A stretch of DNA of 64,000 nt from positions 806,001 through 870,000 of the forward strand of contig NZ_CP014944.1 of assembly GCF_001767295.1 (NCBI RefSeq), in the 5' to 3' direction. Shown one piece after another: positions 63,092 through 64,000 of this stretch. The notes under the pieces were generated by a model. The model worked only from the letters and a program-made list of their open reading frames with translations, did not search any database and was not told the origin of the DNA. Position numbers and translations under genes: made by a program. This DNA is from Colwellia sp. PAMC 20917. Its GTDB lineage: Bacteria > Pseudomonadota > Gammaproteobacteria > Enterobacterales > Alteromonadaceae. How positions within the stretch are numbered: position 1 is the stretch's first letter; the number at the start of each line of letters is the position of its first letter.

Positions 63092-63853
63092 TTATTGTTT
63101 TATCTGATAACCACTTTTAAATATCCAAGTAACCGCTAATAAACAAAAAGCTAAAAAGCCACTCATCACAAAAAAGCTGGTTAGTAAACTTACGTCAGCC
63201 ACTTCATAAAAACTCCATCGAAAGCCACTAATCAAATAAAAAACCGGGTTAAATTGCGTTACTGTTTGCCAAAACGGCGGCAACATACTGACAGAATAAA
63301 AAGTACCTCCTAAGAAAACCAAAGGCGTAATAACAATAAGTGGGATCACTTGTAGTTTCTCAAAATTATCTGCCCAGATGCCAATAATAAAACCAAATAA
63401 ACTAAAGGTTATAGCGGTCATCACTAAAAAGAACAACATCCAAAATGGATGGGCTATTTCCAGAGGCACAAAGAAATGCGCTGTTGCCAGAATAATCAAT
63501 GCAAGCAAAATTGATTTTGTCGCTGCCGCACCGACATAACCGAGCAGCACCTCAAAGGAAGATACCGGCGCAGAAAGTAGTTCATAAATAGTGCCGGTAA
63601 ATTTAGGAAAATAAATACCAAATGAGGCGTTGGAAATACTTTGTGTTAATAACGAGAGCATAATTAACCCAGGTACAATAAAAGCACCGTAGCTCACACC
63701 ATCTATTTCAGTGATTCGAGAGCCAATGGCAGAACCAAAAACAACAAAATAAAGTGACGTCGAAATCACTGGAGAAATAATACTTTGAAAAATAGTACGT
63801 TTAGTCCTGGCCATTTCAAACTTGTAAATAGCCGCAACAGCATAACGATTCAT
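63092..63853 (-). CDS. ABC-2 type transporter permease (YadH-like)
   Basis: The protein has 253 residues with six membrane helices. [22 protein letters not shown] near the start and the [20 protein letters not shown] region are typical of ABC-2 permeases of the YadH/drug-efflux type. It should form an exporter with the ATPase encoded directly upstream (four-base ATGA overlap). The substrate is unknown. Confidence 0.88.
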   Translation of the reverse strand: MNRYAVAAIYKFEMARTKRTIFQSIISPVISTSLYFVVFGSAIGSRITEIDGVSYGAFIVPGLIMLSLLTQSISNASFGIYFPKFTGTIYELLSAPVSSFEVLLGYVGAAATKSILLALIILATAHFFVPLEIAHPFWMLFFLVMTAITFSLFGFIIGIWADNFEKLQVIPLIVITPLVFLGGTFYSVSMLPPFWQTVTQFNPVFYLISGFRWSFYEVADVSLLTSFFVMSGFLAFCLLAVTWIFKSGYQIKQ

Positions 63854-64000
63854 GTTTTTTCCCTTACTAATGAAACAAATATATCTTCTAACGAACTTTG
63901 ATCTGTTTTGATATCTTTAAAGGCAATACCCGCTAATGACAATTGCTGAAGTAAAGCAGATATTCCTGTGTGTTCATTGGTAGTGTCATAACTATAAATT
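63850..64000 (-). CDS. ABC transporter ATPase (C-terminal end only)
   Basis: Only the last 49 codons are in the window, ending [16 protein letters not shown]. The [11 protein letters not shown] pattern is the usual C-terminus of YadG/CcmA-type ATPases that pair with ABC-2 permeases. The stop overlaps the permease start (ATGA). The rest lies beyond the right edge. Confidence 0.8.
   Translation of the reverse strand, partial: IYSYDTTNEHTGISALLQQLSLAGIAFKDIKTDQSSLEDIFVSLVREKT

Noticed and set aside
1-64000. CRISPR arrays, tRNA and rRNA genes
   Set aside because: No regularly spaced direct repeats and no recognisable tRNA or rRNA segments were found when reading both strands; the only structured stable RNA recognised is the 4.5S RNA.

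Overview
The window looks like chromosome of a marine, AT-rich gammaproteobacterium, most likely an Alteromonadales member close to Colwellia or Thalassotalea. The reasons are low GC, the gene order ycjF-ycjX-pspCBA / pspF-sapABCDF, a DUF3450 + TtpC-type TonB module, PhhAB-TyrR-MaiA aromatic catabolism and a large laminarin (beta-1,3-glucan) utilisation locus. This placement is inference from gene content only.

Layout. (1) 1-4200: end of a TonB2-type energy module (DUF3450, TtpC-like ExbB), a TSUP permease, PriC and a ComFB-like protein. (2) 4701-12384: a 7.7-kb integrated element placed exactly at the 3' end of the 4.5S (SRP) RNA gene ffs. It is bounded by an 11-bp direct repeat (GGTGGCAACCC) and, just inside it, a 297-bp inverted repeat with no mismatch seen. 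It carries an invertase-type serine recombinase, a primase-polymerase/helicase fusion, a protein with a repeated YLTEG motif, a ribbon-helix-helix-like micro-protein operon and a zinc-ribbon membrane protein. No tyrosine integrase, large serine integrase or DDE transposase is visible. This is the most unusual object in the window. (3) 12638-17149: DUF3014 protein, then maiA-tyrR and phhA-phhB (phenylalanine/tyrosine catabolism) with a TyrR box in front of tyrR. (4) 17380-28227: envelope-stress and peptide-transport block ycjX-ycjF, pspCBA, pspF, sapABCDF. Two 98-bp tandem copies of the 3' end of ycjX lie between ycjX and ycjF and form a chain of overlapping micro-ORFs. (5) 28304-29892: EfpL (YeiP) and an M14-like carboxypeptidase.

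(6) 30183-59552: laminarin utilisation region. Outer-membrane and secreted functions are a TonB-dependent receptor, two GH16 laminarinases, a GH30, a GH3 lipoprotein and a multi-domain binding lipoprotein. Inner-membrane transport is by an FHS/FucP-type and a GPH-type sugar symporter. The apparent cytoplasmic enzymes are two GH17-like proteins without signal peptides and a 1148-residue beta-1,3-glucan phosphorylase-like protein (GH149/GH161 type). A LytS/LytTR two-component pair and a chemoreceptor sit inside the locus. The likely logic is extracellular cutting by GH16 with GH30 debranching, uptake by the TonB receptor, and then periplasmic GH3 hydrolysis or cytoplasmic phosphorolysis.

(7) 59674-63064: two nearly identical 181-bp modules, each with a 34-residue membrane micro-protein and a terminator, flank a decayed IS605-type element (tnpB intact in length, tnpA with an in-frame TAG). 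An IS1595-type element, whose transposase also has an in-frame TAG, is nested inside it. (8) 63092-64000: ABC-2 permease and the end of its ATPase gene.

No tRNA, rRNA or CRISPR array was seen.
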